64,000 bases of DNA from Verrucomicrobiota bacterium (GTDB lineage: Bacteria > Verrucomicrobiota > Verrucomicrobiia > Limisphaerales > JACRJZ01), in NCBI GenBank assembly GCA_016219875.1, contig JACRJZ010000025.1, positions 1 to 64,000 on the forward strand, read 5' to 3'. The notes below the pieces were generated by a model. The model was given only the letters and a program-made list of their open reading frames with translations. It ran no database searches and had not been told where the DNA came from. Below, piece by piece: positions 1-9,170 of this stretch; the stretch's first letter is position 1, and each line of letters starts with the position of its first letter. A program made the position numbers and the translations under genes.

Positions 1-1
1 C

Positions 2-1198
2 AACTCCGCCTACTCCGCGACCGCCAGTGCCACCACGGCGGCCATCCAGACTCCTCCCGCGGCTCCGAGCGGCCTGACCGCGTCCGCCGCGTCCGCCAGT
101 CAAATCAATCTGGCCTGGACCGACAACGCCAATAACGAAACTGGCTTCGCCCTCGAACGCTCGACTGACAACGCGACCTTCACCCAGATCGCCACCGTCG
201 GCGCGAACGTCACGAGCTACGCCAACACCGGCCTCAGCGCCAGCACCACCTACTACTACCGCGTGCGCGCTTCCAATGCTGCCGGCAACTCCGCCTACTC
301 CGCGACCGCCAGTGCCACCACCGCAGCCATCCAGACTGCTCCCGCGGCTCCGAGCGGCCTGACGGCGACCGCCGCGTCCGCCTGCCAAATCAATCTGGCC
401 TGGACCGACAACGCCAATAACGAAACTGGCTTCGCCCTCGAGCGTTCCACTGACAACGCGACCTTCACCCAGATTGCGACCGTCGGCGCCAACGTGACGA
501 GCTATGCCAACACCGGCCTCAGCACCAGCACTACCTACTACTACCGCGTGCGCGCCTCCAATGCCGCTGGCAACTCCGCCTACTCCGCCACCGCCAGTGC
601 TACCACCACCGGCTCGACGACTCCAGGCCGGCTCGTGCTGGCTTCGATCGGCTCGGAAGACGGTTACGTGCTGGAGTCCACTGAGTCCTCGAACGTCGGG
701 GGCAGCGCCGTCTCGTCCAGTTCGAGCGCCGACAGCCTGCGCGCCGGCGATGAGCGGGGCGACCGCCAGTACCGGACGATCCTGTCGTTCGACACCTCCG
801 CGATCCCCGATGGGGCAACCATCGTCTCGGCCACGCTGAGACTGAAATGCGGCCGCATCTCGGGTAGCAATCCGTTCGAGTTTCTCGGCGCCTGCCGCGT
901 GGACATCAAGTCCGGCAACGGCTTCAACAACTCCCCGGCGCTGACGAAGGAAGACTTCCAGGCACCGGCCGATGCGACCGCCGTCGCCGCGCTGAGCAAC
1001 GCTGAGGACGAAAACGACTGGTCGATCGCGACCCTGGACGCCCGCGGCCTGGCCCTGGTCAACAAGGCCGGGAAGACCCAGTTCCGCGTTGCCTTCCAAC
1101 GCGACGACAACAACGACGAGGAACGGGATTTCATCGGTTGGTATTCCGGTGAAGCCTCGTCCAGCAACCGCCCACAATTGGAAATCAGCTTCCGGTAA
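2..1198 (+). CDS. FN3-repeat protein with C-terminal DNRLRE-type domain, 5' end outside window
   Basis: The frame is open from the first base, so this is the C-terminal part of a larger gene. It encodes at least two fibronectin type III domains, each recognisable by NLAWTDNANNETGF, YANTGLS and TYYYRVRASN, followed by a C-terminal beta-sandwich of the DNRLRE type (AGDERGDRQYRTILSFDTS, then a late NRPQLEISF). Such architecture is typical of large secreted or surface proteins, where FN3 units act as spacers and the terminal domain probably binds carbohydrate or the cell surface. The catalytic part, if any, lies upstream of the window. The FN3 and C-terminal domains closely resemble those of the next gene, so the two are paralogues or have exchanged segments. 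The function remains undefined. Confidence 0.85.
   Translation, partial: NSAYSATASATTAAIQTPPAAPSGLTASAASASQINLAWTDNANNETGFALERSTDNATFTQIATVGANVTSYANTGLSASTTYYYRVRASNAAGNSAYSATASATTAAIQTAPAAPSGLTATAASACQINLAWTDNANNETGFALERSTDNATFTQIATVGANVTSYANTGLSTSTTYYYRVRASNAAGNSAYSATASATTTGSTTPGRLVLASIGSEDGYVLESTESSNVGGSAVSSSSSADSLRAGDERGDRQYRTILSFDTSAIPDGATIVSATLRLKCGRISGSNPFEFLGACRVDIKSGNGFNNSPALTKEDFQAPADATAVAALSNAEDENDWSIATLDARGLALVNKAGKTQFRVAFQRDDNNDEERDFIGWYSGEASSSNRPQLEISFR
56..625 (+). repeat. 285-bp tandem FN3-coding units (two copies visible)
   Basis: Units beginning CCCGCGGCTCCGAGCGGC start at 56 and 341, exactly 285 bp (95 codons) apart, and are nearly identical. The same unit length recurs in the downstream gene (4026, 4311, 4596). 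Confidence 0.85.
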
Positions 1199-1219
1199 TG
1201 CCACGCTGAGCCGTTAGAG

Positions 1220-1258
1220 GGCCAGCGGGGAAAGCGAGTGACGCGATCCCCGCTGGCC
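1220..1258 (+). terminator. hairpin terminator after the FN3 gene
   Basis: A perfect 12-bp stem (GGCCAGCGGGGA at 1220-1231, complement at 1247-1258) with a 15-nt loop lies 22 bp after the stop codon. It is followed by a T/C-rich stretch but has no strong T tract. The position between two same-strand genes fits a terminator. Confidence 0.6.
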
Positions 1259-1307
1259 GATTCTCTTCCCGACCCCATCCTCCGACACAGATTCTCAACA
1301 GCCCCCC

Positions 1308-4300
1308 ATGTTCATCGCTATGAAACTCACCCCTCCCCTTTCTGCAGCACGGCGTCTGACCTTCGCGTTGGTCTTCAGCCTGGCCCTGCTGGAAGCCGGC
1401 ATTCTCCACGCCGCCACGTCGTTGACGCGCGGTCCTTACCTCCAACTCGCGACTTCCAACAGCATGACTCTTCGTTGGCGGACCAGCGCCGCCAGCGACA
1501 GCCGGGTCCGCTACGGCGTGGACGCGGCGAACCTCAACCAGACCGCGACCGCTGCCGCTTCCGTCACTGAGCATGTCGTCCAACTCAACGGTTTGACGCC
1601 GGACACGCGGTATTACTACGCCATCGGCAGTTCCGTTGGGGACCTCGCCGGCGGCGCGGACTACTTCTTCTACACCGCGCCCACGGCGGGCACGCGGCAG
1701 GCCCTGCGCTTCTGGATCCTCGGCGACCCCGGCACCGGCAACGCGAACCAGTTCAACGTCCGCGACGCCTACTACGCCTTCACCGGCGCGCGCTACACGG
1801 ACCTGATGCTCATGCTGGGCGACAACGCCTACAACAGCGGCACTGACACCGAGTTCCAGAACAACCTCTTCAATGTCTATCCCACGGTACTGCGCAAGAC
1901 GCCGCTCTTCCCGACCATCGGCAACCACGACACCGCGCAATCCACGAACCCGAACATCAACACGACGCCCTACTTTCTGATCTTCTCCCTGCCCACCGGC
2001 GCGGAGGCAGGCGGGGTCGCGTCTGGCACGGAGAAGTACTACTCGTTCAACTACGGCAACGTCCACTTCGTCTGCCTCGACTCCATGACCTCCGACCGTG
2101 CGGCGACCGGCCCCATGCTGACCTGGCTCCAGTACGATCTCGCAGCCAACACCGCTGATTGGCTGATCGCGTTCTGGCATCACCCGCCGTACTCCAAAGG
2201 CTCCCACAACTCGGACACCGAGACGGAACTCATCCAGATGCGCCAGAATGCGCTGCCCATCCTGGAGAACTACGGCGTGGACCTGGTGCTTTCCGGGCAC
2301 AGCCACAGCTACGAACGCTCCTTCCTCCTCAACGGCCACTACGGCTCCTCCTCAACCCTGACCGCCGCCATGAAACTCGACGCCGGCAGTGGACGCGACG
2401 GCACCGCCGCCGGCGCCTACCAGAAACCCAACACCGGCCCCAACAGCCATGAAGGCGCTGTTTATGTGGTCGCCGGCAGTTCCGGCCAGACCAGCGGCGG
2501 GACGCTGAACCACTCCGCCATGTTCATCTCGCTCAATCAACTTGGCTCGGTGGTCCTCGACATCGACACCCACCGGCTGGACGCGAAATTCATCACCGAC
2601 ACCGGCGCGATCAACGACTACTTCACCCTCCTCAAAGGCCCGGTCGTGAACAACCCGCCGTCGGTGGCGATCACCAGCCCGACGAGCGGCGCCAGCTTCA
2701 CCGCGCCAGCCGCGATCACCCTCACGGCCACGGCCCTGGACAGCGACGGCACGGTGGCGTCCGTCGCTTTTTATCAGGGCAGCACGCTCCTCGGGACCGA
2801 CACTACTGCTCCGTTCAGCGTCAACTGGAGCGGCGTGCCGGCAGGTAGTTACACACTGGTCGCGGTGGCCACCGACAACCTCGGTGCCCAAGCGCAATCC
2901 GCGCCGGTGTTGGTGACGGTGAATTCTCCCGCCGCGCCGGCTGCACCCAGCGGCCTGACGGCCACCGCGGTTTCGTCCACGCAAATCAATCTGGCCTGGA
3001 CCGACAACGCGACCGACGAAACCGGTTTCGCCCTCGAGCGCTCGACCGACAATGTGACCTTCACCCAAATCACGCTTCTCGCCGCCAACGCGACGAGCTA
3101 CGCCAACACGGGCCTCAGCGCCGGCACGACCTACTACTACCGGGTCCGCGCCTACAGCAGCACGACTTGGTCGGCTTACTCCGGCACGGCGTCAGCCAGC
3201 ACGCCCGGGCTTCCGCCCGCGGCGCCCACCGGCCTGACCGCGACTGCGGCCTCCTCCAGCCAAATCAATCTGGCGTGGACCGACAACGCGAACAACGAAA
3301 CCGGATTCGCGATTGAACGCTCGGCTGATGGCGTGACGTTCGCCCAGATCACGACCGTTGGGGCCAACGTGACGGCCTACGCCAACGCCGGCCTCAGCGC
3401 CAGCACCACTTACCTCTACCGCGTGCGCGCCTCCAACAGCAGCGGCTACTCCGCCTACTCCAGCGTTGCTCAAGCCACGACGCCGGCCACCTCAGCGAAT
3501 ACCAAACTGATCGCCGCCGGCTCCGTCTGGAAGTATCGCGACGACGGCTCGGACCAAGGCACCGCTTGGCGCGGCGTCACGTTTGCCGACACGACTTGGG
3601 CTTCCGGCCCGGCGCAGTTGGGTTACGGCGATGGTGACGAAGCCACGGTGGTCGGCTACGGCCCGAACGCCAGCAGCAAGTTCATCACGACCTACTTCCG
3701 CCAGGGCTTCAGCGTCGCCGATCCGGGTGCGGTCAGCAGCCTCTTGCTCCGCGCGCTGCGGGACGACGGTGCGGTGGTCTATCTGAACGGCACCGAGATC
3801 TACCGCGGCAACATGCCCGCCGGCACGGTGAATTACTTGACCCTGGCCCCCACGGCCATCGGCGGCGCAGACGAAACCACTTGGTGGGAAACCAATGTGC
3901 CGCTGAGTCTGCTGGTGGCCGGGTTGAACGTGGTCGCAGTGGAAATCCACCAAGCCAACGGCACCAGCTCGGACATCAGCTTCGACCTCGAACTGATTGC
4001 GAGTGGCTCCAGTGGCGTCACCCCGCCCGCCGCGCCCAGCGGCCTGACGGCTGCCGCCGCCTCCAGCAGTCAAATCAACCTGGCCTGGACCGACAACGCC
4101 AACAACGAAACCGGTTTCGCCATCGAACGCTCGACTGACAACGTGACCTTCACGCCGGTCGCGTCGGTGGGCGCGAACGTGACGACCTACGCCAACACCG
4201 GCCTGAGCGCCAGCACGACCTACTATTACCGCGTGCGCGCCTCCAACAGCGCCGGCAACTCCGCTTACTCCGCAACGGCCAGCGCCACCACGGCCGCCAT

Positions 4301-5453
4301 CCTAACTCCTCCCGCCGCCCCGAGCGGCCTGACCGCGACCGCTGCCTCCAGCAGCCAAATCAACCTGGCTTGGACTGACAACGCCAACAACGAAACCGGT
4401 TTCGCCATCGAACGCTCGACCGACAACGTGACCTTCACGCCGGTCGCGTCGGTGGGCGCGAACGTGACGACCTACGCCAACACCGGCCTGAGCGCCAGCA
4501 CGACCTACTATTACCGCGTGCGCGCCTCCAACAGCGCCGGCAACTCCGCTTACTCCGCGACGGCCAGCGCCACCACGGTCGCCATCCTAACTCCTCCCGC
4601 CGCCCCGAGCGGCCTGACCGCGACCGCTGCCTCCAGCAGCCAGATCAACCTGGCCTGGACCGACAACGCCAACAACGAAGCCGGTTTCGCCATCGAACGC
4701 TCGACCGACAACGTGACCTTCACTTCAATCGCGTCGGTGGGCGCGAACGTGACGGCCTACGCCAGCACCGGCCTGAGCGCCAGCACGACCTACTATTACC
4801 GCGTGCGCGCCTCCAACAGCGCCGGCAACTCGGCCTATTCCGGCACGGCCAGCGCCACCACCCAAACGCCGGTTGCCACGACAGTCACGTTGACCTCTGT
4901 GGCCTCGCAAGACGGCTACGTGCGGGAGTCGAGCGAGTACTCGGAGATTGGCGGCGCCGTCTCGTCCGCCTCAACCGGCACCGACGCATTGCGCGCCGGC
5001 GACGACGCCTCGGATCGCCAATACAAGACCATCCTGTCCTTCGATACCGCCAGCCTTCCCGACGGGGCGACGATCCTCTCGGCCAAACTGCGCCTGAAGC
5101 GCGGGCTGTTGGTCGGCACCAGCCCGTTTCGGACGCACATTCCCTGCCGCGTGGACATCAAGGGTGGCAACGGTTTCAACAACTCTCTCGCCTTGACGGT
5201 GGAAGACTTCCGAGCGCCCGCCGACGGCGCCGGGGTCGCCGTGCTCGGTGAAAGTCCAACGAACGGAAGCTGGGGCGAGGCCGTGCTCGACGCGCGCGGT
5301 CTGTCTTTTGTCAACAAAGCTGGAACCACCCAGTTCCGCGTTTACTTCCAACGCGGCGACAACGACGACAACGGCGCCGACTACATGGGCTGGTACTCCG
5401 GCGACATCGCCACGTCGTCCGACCGCCCGCAGTTGGAGATCATTTACCAGTAG
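1308..5453 (+). CDS. secreted purple acid phosphatase-like metallophosphoesterase with FN3 repeats
   Basis: This 1381-residue protein starts with a signal peptide (an alternative ATG lies at 1320) ending near ILHAATS. Residues about 40-130 form the N-terminal FN3-like domain of purple acid phosphatases. Residues about 140-370 are a calcineurin-like phosphoesterase with the metal-binding blocks GDPGTGN, GDNAY, GNHD, HHPPY and GHSHSYER all present, so the catalytic site looks intact. After it come an Ig-like domain (PPSVAITSPTSGASF), two FN3 domains, a lectin-like domain (about 735-900, LRDDGAVVYLNGTEIYR), three nearly identical FN3 units and a C-terminal DNRLRE-type domain. It probably hydrolyses phosphate esters outside the cytoplasm. 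The long tail may serve for surface attachment or substrate binding. The tail closely matches the gene before it. Confidence 0.9.
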   Translation: MFIAMKLTPPLSAARRLTFALVFSLALLEAGILHAATSLTRGPYLQLATSNSMTLRWRTSAASDSRVRYGVDAANLNQTATAAASVTEHVVQLNGLTPDTRYYYAIGSSVGDLAGGADYFFYTAPTAGTRQALRFWILGDPGTGNANQFNVRDAYYAFTGARYTDLMLMLGDNAYNSGTDTEFQNNLFNVYPTVLRKTPLFPTIGNHDTAQSTNPNINTTPYFLIFSLPTGAEAGGVASGTEKYYSFNYGNVHFVCLDSMTSDRAATGPMLTWLQYDLAANTADWLIAFWHHPPYSKGSHNSDTETELIQMRQNALPILENYGVDLVLSGHSHSYERSFLLNGHYGSSSTLTAAMKLDAGSGRDGTAAGAYQKPNTGPNSHEGAVYVVAGSSGQTSGGTLNHSAMFISLNQLGSVVLDIDTHRLDAKFITDTGAINDYFTLLKGPVVNNPPSVAITSPTSGASFTAPAAITLTATALDSDGTVASVAFYQGSTLLGTDTTAPFSVNWSGVPAGSYTLVAVATDNLGAQAQSAPVLVTVNSPAAPAAPSGLTATAVSSTQINLAWTDNATDETGFALERSTDNVTFTQITLLAANATSYANTGLSAGTTYYYRVRAYSSTTWSAYSGTASASTPGLPPAAPTGLTATAASSSQINLAWTDNANNETGFAIERSADGVTFAQITTVGANVTAYANAGLSASTTYLYRVRASNSSGYSAYSSVAQATTPATSANTKLIAAGSVWKYRDDGSDQGTAWRGVTFADTTWASGPAQLGYGDGDEATVVGYGPNASSKFITTYFRQGFSVADPGAVSSLLLRALRDDGAVVYLNGTEIYRGNMPAGTVNYLTLAPTAIGGADETTWWETNVPLSLLVAGLNVVAVEIHQANGTSSDISFDLELIASGSSGVTPPAAPSGLTAAAASSSQINLAWTDNANNETGFAIERSTDNVTFTPVASVGANVTTYANTGLSASTTYYYRVRASNSAGNSAYSATASATTAAILTPPAAPSGLTATAASSSQINLAWTDNANNETGFAIERSTDNVTFTPVASVGANVTTYANTGLSASTTYYYRVRASNSAGNSAYSATASATTVAILTPPAAPSGLTATAASSSQINLAWTDNANNEAGFAIERSTDNVTFTSIASVGANVTAYASTGLSASTTYYYRVRASNSAGNSAYSGTASATTQTPVATTVTLTSVASQDGYVRESSEYSEIGGAVSSASTGTDALRAGDDASDRQYKTILSFDTASLPDGATILSAKLRLKRGLLVGTSPFRTHIPCRVDIKGGNGFNNSLALTVEDFRAPADGAGVAVLGESPTNGSWGEAVLDARGLSFVNKAGTTQFRVYFQRGDNDDNGADYMGWYSGDIATSSDRPQLEIIYQ
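4026..4880 (+). repeat. three 285-bp tandem FN3-coding units
   Basis: Units start at 4026, 4311 and 4596 with constant 285-bp spacing. The first two are almost identical at DNA level, including synonymous positions. This points to recent tandem duplication or gene conversion and is also a place where short-read assembly could miscount copies. Confidence 0.85.
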
Positions 5454-5469
5454 GGCCTCCTCCAAAACA

Positions 5470-5554
5470 GTAGCAGCCGACGTGAGGAGGCTCACTTTGA
5501 TTGCGGAATGCAGATTGCAGATTGCAGACAGAGCCTCGTCACGTCGGCTGCTAC
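5470..5554. repeat. palindromic repeat family A, copy 1
   Basis: The 24-bp arms begin GTAGCAGCCGACGTGA (5470-5493) and pair with 5531-5554 with one mismatch. The variable loop holds 7-bp repeats of ATTGCAG type. The copy lies just after the stop codon of the phosphatase gene, in the convergent intergenic space. Confidence 0.85.
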
Positions 5555-5599
5555 GGGGTGTTGAGAATGCCACAGTGGCCAACAACTGGGTCGCCAAGG

Positions 5600-5642
5600 G
5601 ACCGGCGGAGAGGCAGGGTGTTCCGTCACCTCTCCGCCGGTC
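5600..5642. terminator. probable bidirectional terminator between convergent genes
   Basis: A perfect 14-bp stem (GACCGGCGGAGAGG at 5600-5613, complement at 5629-5642) with a 15-nt loop sits just beyond the stop codon of the minus-strand GH62 gene and after the plus-strand phosphatase gene. Confidence 0.6.
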
Positions 5643-5662
5643 GGCGAGGCTCCCCGGACTGC

Positions 5663-6682
5663 TTATCGCTTCCTCTCCAGCAGCCCCAACCGCCACGGGA
5701 TGCCGCCGTAGCCGGTGCCACGATATTCCTTGTCGCTGGCGCCCTGAAAGACGAAGCGCACGTCGGCGGGATCGACTTCCAGCAACTCGTCCACGCCGGC
5801 GCGGAGGATTTCCCCGTGGCTGAAGCTCGTGGTCCACTCGAGGTCCTGCTGGACATTCGCGTGCGCGGCAAACGGTTTGGCCAGGGTGTCGGCCAGCCCT
5901 TTCCACGGACCTTTCAGGCGGTCGGCCACGTAGGCTTTGTAGTAGCGCCGGCCTCCGCCTTGCGCCTCGATGACCGTCAGGTACTGGCTGCGGCCTTTGA
6001 GCTTGTAGGTGTGCGAAGCCTCGAAGAGGTCGGCGCGCAGGGCCAGTTGTTGGTCTGACCAGCCGAACGGGAAATCCGACTTCCTGGTTTCGCGCCGCCA
6101 CATGTTCCCGTCGAGCGAAGTGTAGAACAGGTGCGCTTTGTCCCGGTCGCAGATGACCCAAAAGTCGAGCCACTTGGGCTTGGCCGGAGCGTTGGTGATC
6201 ATGGGCTGCGGGCGCGTCCACGACGCCGGGTTGGCGAGGTCGGTGGTCGTGGAGAAGCACGGCCCGAACGGCGGGGTGCGCGTCTTCTCAGCCAGTTGAT
6301 AGACCAGGTACCACTTCTGGTGCGGCGTAAAGAAGAAGACCTGCGGCGCGCAGTAGTACTGGTCGTGTATCGCCAGGACCTGCCGCGGCGCTGCGCCGGC
6401 CTTCGACCAATCGCTGAAGTTCAGGTACTCGATATCGACCTTGCCGGACTTCATGCGCACGGTGGCGAACAGATGCCAGCGTCCGTCGTGGAAAACGACG
6501 GTCGGGTCCTTGATGGAAACGTGCGGGTCCGCCGCGTCCTTGCCGGGGCCGACGTCGATCAACGGGCCGGTGGCTTTCCAGGAAAAGCGCCCGTCCTCGA
6601 ACGCCTGCCAGGGCGTTTGGGCGGGGACGCCCGCGGCGGCCGCCAGCACCGCGGCCAACACGAGGGGCCATGAGTGGTTCAT
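5663..6682 (-). CDS. GH62 family alpha-L-arabinofuranosidase
   Basis: The 339-residue product starts at MNHSWPLVLAAVLAAAAG, a clear signal peptide; a longer in-frame start at 6745 would bury it. The sequence follows family GH62: SIKDPTVVFHDGRWHLFA holds the catalytic-site Asp, then DFWVICDRDKAHLFYTS, LFEASHTYKLKGR, SFSHGEILRAGVDELLEVDP and a C-terminal GGIPWRLGLL. The length is normal for a single-domain GH62. Members remove arabinofuranosyl side groups from arabinoxylan or arabinan. Being exported, it would act in the periplasm or outside. It is divergently arranged with the DUF2961 gene, suggesting a small plant-polysaccharide locus. Confidence 0.9.
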   Translation of the reverse strand: MNHSWPLVLAAVLAAAAGVPAQTPWQAFEDGRFSWKATGPLIDVGPGKDAADPHVSIKDPTVVFHDGRWHLFATVRMKSGKVDIEYLNFSDWSKAGAAPRQVLAIHDQYYCAPQVFFFTPHQKWYLVYQLAEKTRTPPFGPCFSTTTDLANPASWTRPQPMITNAPAKPKWLDFWVICDRDKAHLFYTSLDGNMWRRETRKSDFPFGWSDQQLALRADLFEASHTYKLKGRSQYLTVIEAQGGGRRYYKAYVADRLKGPWKGLADTLAKPFAAHANVQQDLEWTTSFSHGEILRAGVDELLEVDPADVRFVFQGASDKEYRGTGYGGIPWRLGLLERKR

Positions 6683-6935
6683 CGGCAAGGAATGCTTCGA
6701 CACACTTGATGGACTGTTCACGTGCGCCGTTTGTTCACGCGCCATCGTGAGGCCGTCCGTCCCGGGCGAACGGAGCGCGTGAATGGCCCGGCCGAAATCC
6801 TCAAACGGCTGGGCGACTCCGCCGCCGCGAGAAGGAACATTGCGCTGCCGGCGGAGCTTCGCCTAGACTCCGCCCCACGAAACCAGCCCGTCGAGCCTCG
6901 GTTCGCAGACGGGCGCATCCTGAAAAAAGAAAAAA

Positions 6936-8087
6936 ATGAAAGCAACACTGGCCGTTCCTCTCCTGACCACCACCCTTGTTCTCGGCAGTCTCGCCGCCGT
7001 CCGCGCGGCCGACTTCAACGGACTCAACTCCGGCCTGGAGAACCTCTATCGCACCTCGAAAGCGCAATCGCGCTCGATTAGCCCGGAAAACTTCACCGGC
7101 GAGAAAGGCAAAGCCGGCATGGCCACCGAAGGCACCGGCAAGAACGCCGCGCTGGGATTGGGCCAGACCTGGAAAGTCTCGCCCTCCGTGCGCATCAAGG
7201 CGGGCACCACGTTCACGCTCGGGGAAATCGTCGGGCCGGGTTGCATCCAGCAAATCTGGATGACGCCCACGGGCAACTGGCGCACCTCGATCATCCGCTT
7301 CTTTTGGGACGACGAAGCCGAGCCGTCCATCGAGTGCCCGGTGGGCGATTTCTTCGCCTGCGGCTGGGGCAAGTATTGCCAGATCAACTCGCTGGCCGTG
7401 TGCGTGAATCCCGGCAGCGCCTTCAACTGCTATTGGCAAATGCCCTTCCGCAAGAAAGCGCGGATCACCCTGGAGAACATCGATGCCAAGGACATGGTCC
7501 TTTACTACCAGATCAATTACTCGCTGGCCAAGGTCCCGTCGGATGCCGGCTACTTGCACGCGCAGTTCCGCCGGGAAAGCCCGCTCAAGAGCAAGGGCGC
7601 CTACACGATCCTCGACGGCGTGAAAGGACAGGGTCAGTACGTTGGCACTTACCTCGCCTGGGAAGTCCACAGCCCCGGTTGGTGGGGCGAAGGTGAGATC
7701 AAGTTCTTCATGGACGGGGACAAGGAATTCCCGACGATCTGCGGCACGGGCACGGAGGATTACTTCTGCGGCTCCTACAACTTCGAGAACCGCGAGACGA
7801 AGAAGTACCAGACGTTCTCCACGCCCTACACCGGCCTGGCGCAAGTGCTGCCGCCGGACAAAATTTACGAAGTCGGCCAGCGCTTTGGCCTTTACCGCTG
7901 GCACGTCACGGACCCGGTGCGGTTTGAGAAAGACCTCAAGGTGACGATCCAGGCGCTCGGTTGGAAAGAAGGCGGACGCTACCTGCAACTCGACGACGAC
8001 ATCGCCTCCACCGCCTTCTGGTACCAGAAAGAGCCGCACGCCAAGTTCCCCGCGCTGCCGTCGAAGGAAGCGCTGCAGTTCAAATAG
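6936..8087 (+). CDS. exported DUF2961 / GH172-type protein
   Basis: The 383-residue product has a signal peptide (MKATLAVPLLTTTLVLGS, cleavage near VRAADF). Family features of DUF2961 are present: GPGCIQQIWMTP, IIRFFWDDE, the acidic WWGEGEIKFFMDGD block, the highly conserved GTGTEDYF and a C-terminal jelly-roll-like section. DUF2961 proteins form glycoside hydrolase family GH172, whose characterised members act on alpha-D-fructofuranosides and D-arabinofuranosides. The two glutamates in EGEIKFF and GTEDYF are in the conserved positions expected for catalysis. Together with the neighbouring GH62 enzyme it suggests handling of furanosyl sugars. The exact substrate cannot be read from sequence. 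Confidence 0.85.
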   Translation: MKATLAVPLLTTTLVLGSLAAVRAADFNGLNSGLENLYRTSKAQSRSISPENFTGEKGKAGMATEGTGKNAALGLGQTWKVSPSVRIKAGTTFTLGEIVGPGCIQQIWMTPTGNWRTSIIRFFWDDEAEPSIECPVGDFFACGWGKYCQINSLAVCVNPGSAFNCYWQMPFRKKARITLENIDAKDMVLYYQINYSLAKVPSDAGYLHAQFRRESPLKSKGAYTILDGVKGQGQYVGTYLAWEVHSPGWWGEGEIKFFMDGDKEFPTICGTGTEDYFCGSYNFENRETKKYQTFSTPYTGLAQVLPPDKIYEVGQRFGLYRWHVTDPVRFEKDLKVTIQALGWKEGGRYLQLDDDIASTAFWYQKEPHAKFPALPSKEALQFK

Positions 8088-8091
8088 GGCT

Positions 8092-8949
8092 TCAATAGCC
8101 CGCGCCGCGCGAGCCAGACTGCGTTCTCGTCACGCCTTGGACGGTGAGGATTTCACCTTCCGAGAGCCGTTGTGTCCTGCCGTCTCTGAACACCACATAG
8201 CCGTCCCCGAACACCTTCGTGCCGTCGTTCATCATCAGGCTGCGGCCCCGCGCGACGGCAAACTGCGAGCCGTCTTTCTGCACCCGCACCGCGCCACCGC
8301 GGAGCGTGACGGTATCGGCGGAGGCAATGGGCTGGCCGTCGAGCTTGAACATCTGGCCGTCGAGCAACTTGACGCGGCTGCCGGCGGCCGCGACGTGATA
8401 GCCGTCGCGGGTGATCTTTGAGCCGTCGCCCAGCGGCACGTCGGCCGACACCGCCGCGCTCTCGCCGTCTTTGGTCAGAGTGACTTGGCCGCTTCGGACC
8501 GCCACGTGGTCCACCACGGGCACCACGGAGCCGTCCGGGCTGGTCAACATTCCGTCGGCGCCCAGGACCTGGCCTTCGCTGAGCGGGCGCGGCTTGCCGT
8601 CCTTCACACGGAAGCTGGCGTTGGTGGCGACCCGGATGTCCTGTGGCAGGACGACCTCCGCGTCGGCCGGCCTGGTGTTGCCGGCCTGCACGACGAGGAG
8701 CCGGCCTTCCTTCAGCATCACTTTCTCGATGGACGCCGGTGGCAGGTCGGCGGCTGCGAGCGGCGAGAGAAGACCGCACAAGGCGGCCAGTATGCCGAGG
8801 AGCACTTTCTGGTAAAGCGATCCCAACACCCCGTAGCGGCGTCTCGGCAGAGCGCCGTGCTTTGAGGCTTGGAATCCGAAAATTGCGGCGCTCTGCCGAG
8901 ACGCCGCTACGGCTGCATGGTCTTGAAGCTGGCTCTGGTTGATGCGCAT
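8092..8949 (-). CDS. exported protein of repeated DUF6799-like motifs
   Basis: The product carries a hydrophobic leader (KVLLGILAALCGLLSPLAAA) followed by short repeats of the form KDG..., LLDGQMFKLDG, MNDGTKVFGDGYVVFRDG and LSEGEIL, a pattern I associate with DUF6799 proteins of Verrucomicrobiota. The role is unknown. The ATG at 8949 places palindrome D (8831-8912) inside the coding sequence; a GTG at 8829, just past the palindrome, would give a more normal signal peptide starting VLGSLYQKVLLG. Which start is used is undecided. The gene is convergent with the DUF2961 gene, with only 4 bp between the stops. Confidence 0.65.
   Translation of the reverse strand: MRINQSQLQDHAAVAASRQSAAIFGFQASKHGALPRRRYGVLGSLYQKVLLGILAALCGLLSPLAAADLPPASIEKVMLKEGRLLVVQAGNTRPADAEVVLPQDIRVATNASFRVKDGKPRPLSEGQVLGADGMLTSPDGSVVPVVDHVAVRSGQVTLTKDGESAAVSADVPLGDGSKITRDGYHVAAAGSRVKLLDGQMFKLDGQPIASADTVTLRGGAVRVQKDGSQFAVARGRSLMMNDGTKVFGDGYVVFRDGRTQRLSEGEILTVQGVTRTQSGSRGAGY
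8831..8912. repeat. palindromic repeat family D
   Basis: Perfect 27-bp inverted arms, beginning CCGTAGCGGCGTCTCGGCAG (8831-8857 with 8886-8912), flank a 28-nt loop. It lies in the leader region of the DUF6799-like gene. Confidence 0.9.
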
Positions 8950-9062
8950 AGCTGAAATTGTGTGCTGTGGCTGGCCGGCTGTTCCACCGGGAGGGCCACA
9001 AGGAATGAATCGGCAAAACGAGGTAGAGCCTGAACTTGAATCCAAAGAGCCTGTTTCAAAAC

Positions 9063-9148
9063 CGTCGCCGGCGATGTGGGACGGCTCTGTTTTCAATCTG
9101 CAATCTGCAATCTGCAATCAGAGTGAGCCTCCTCACGTCGGCTGCTAC
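9063..9148. repeat. palindromic repeat family A, copy 2 (one arm decayed)
   Basis: The right arm (9125-9148) is a perfect family A arm. The left arm (9063-9087) matches it at about 19 of 25 positions. The loop holds CAATCTG-type 7-bp repeats. The outer flanks (TTTCAAAAC near 9055 and GTTTTGAAA near 9150) are also complementary. Confidence 0.75.
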
Positions 9149-9170
9149 AGTTTTGAAAGAGGCTCCAAGG

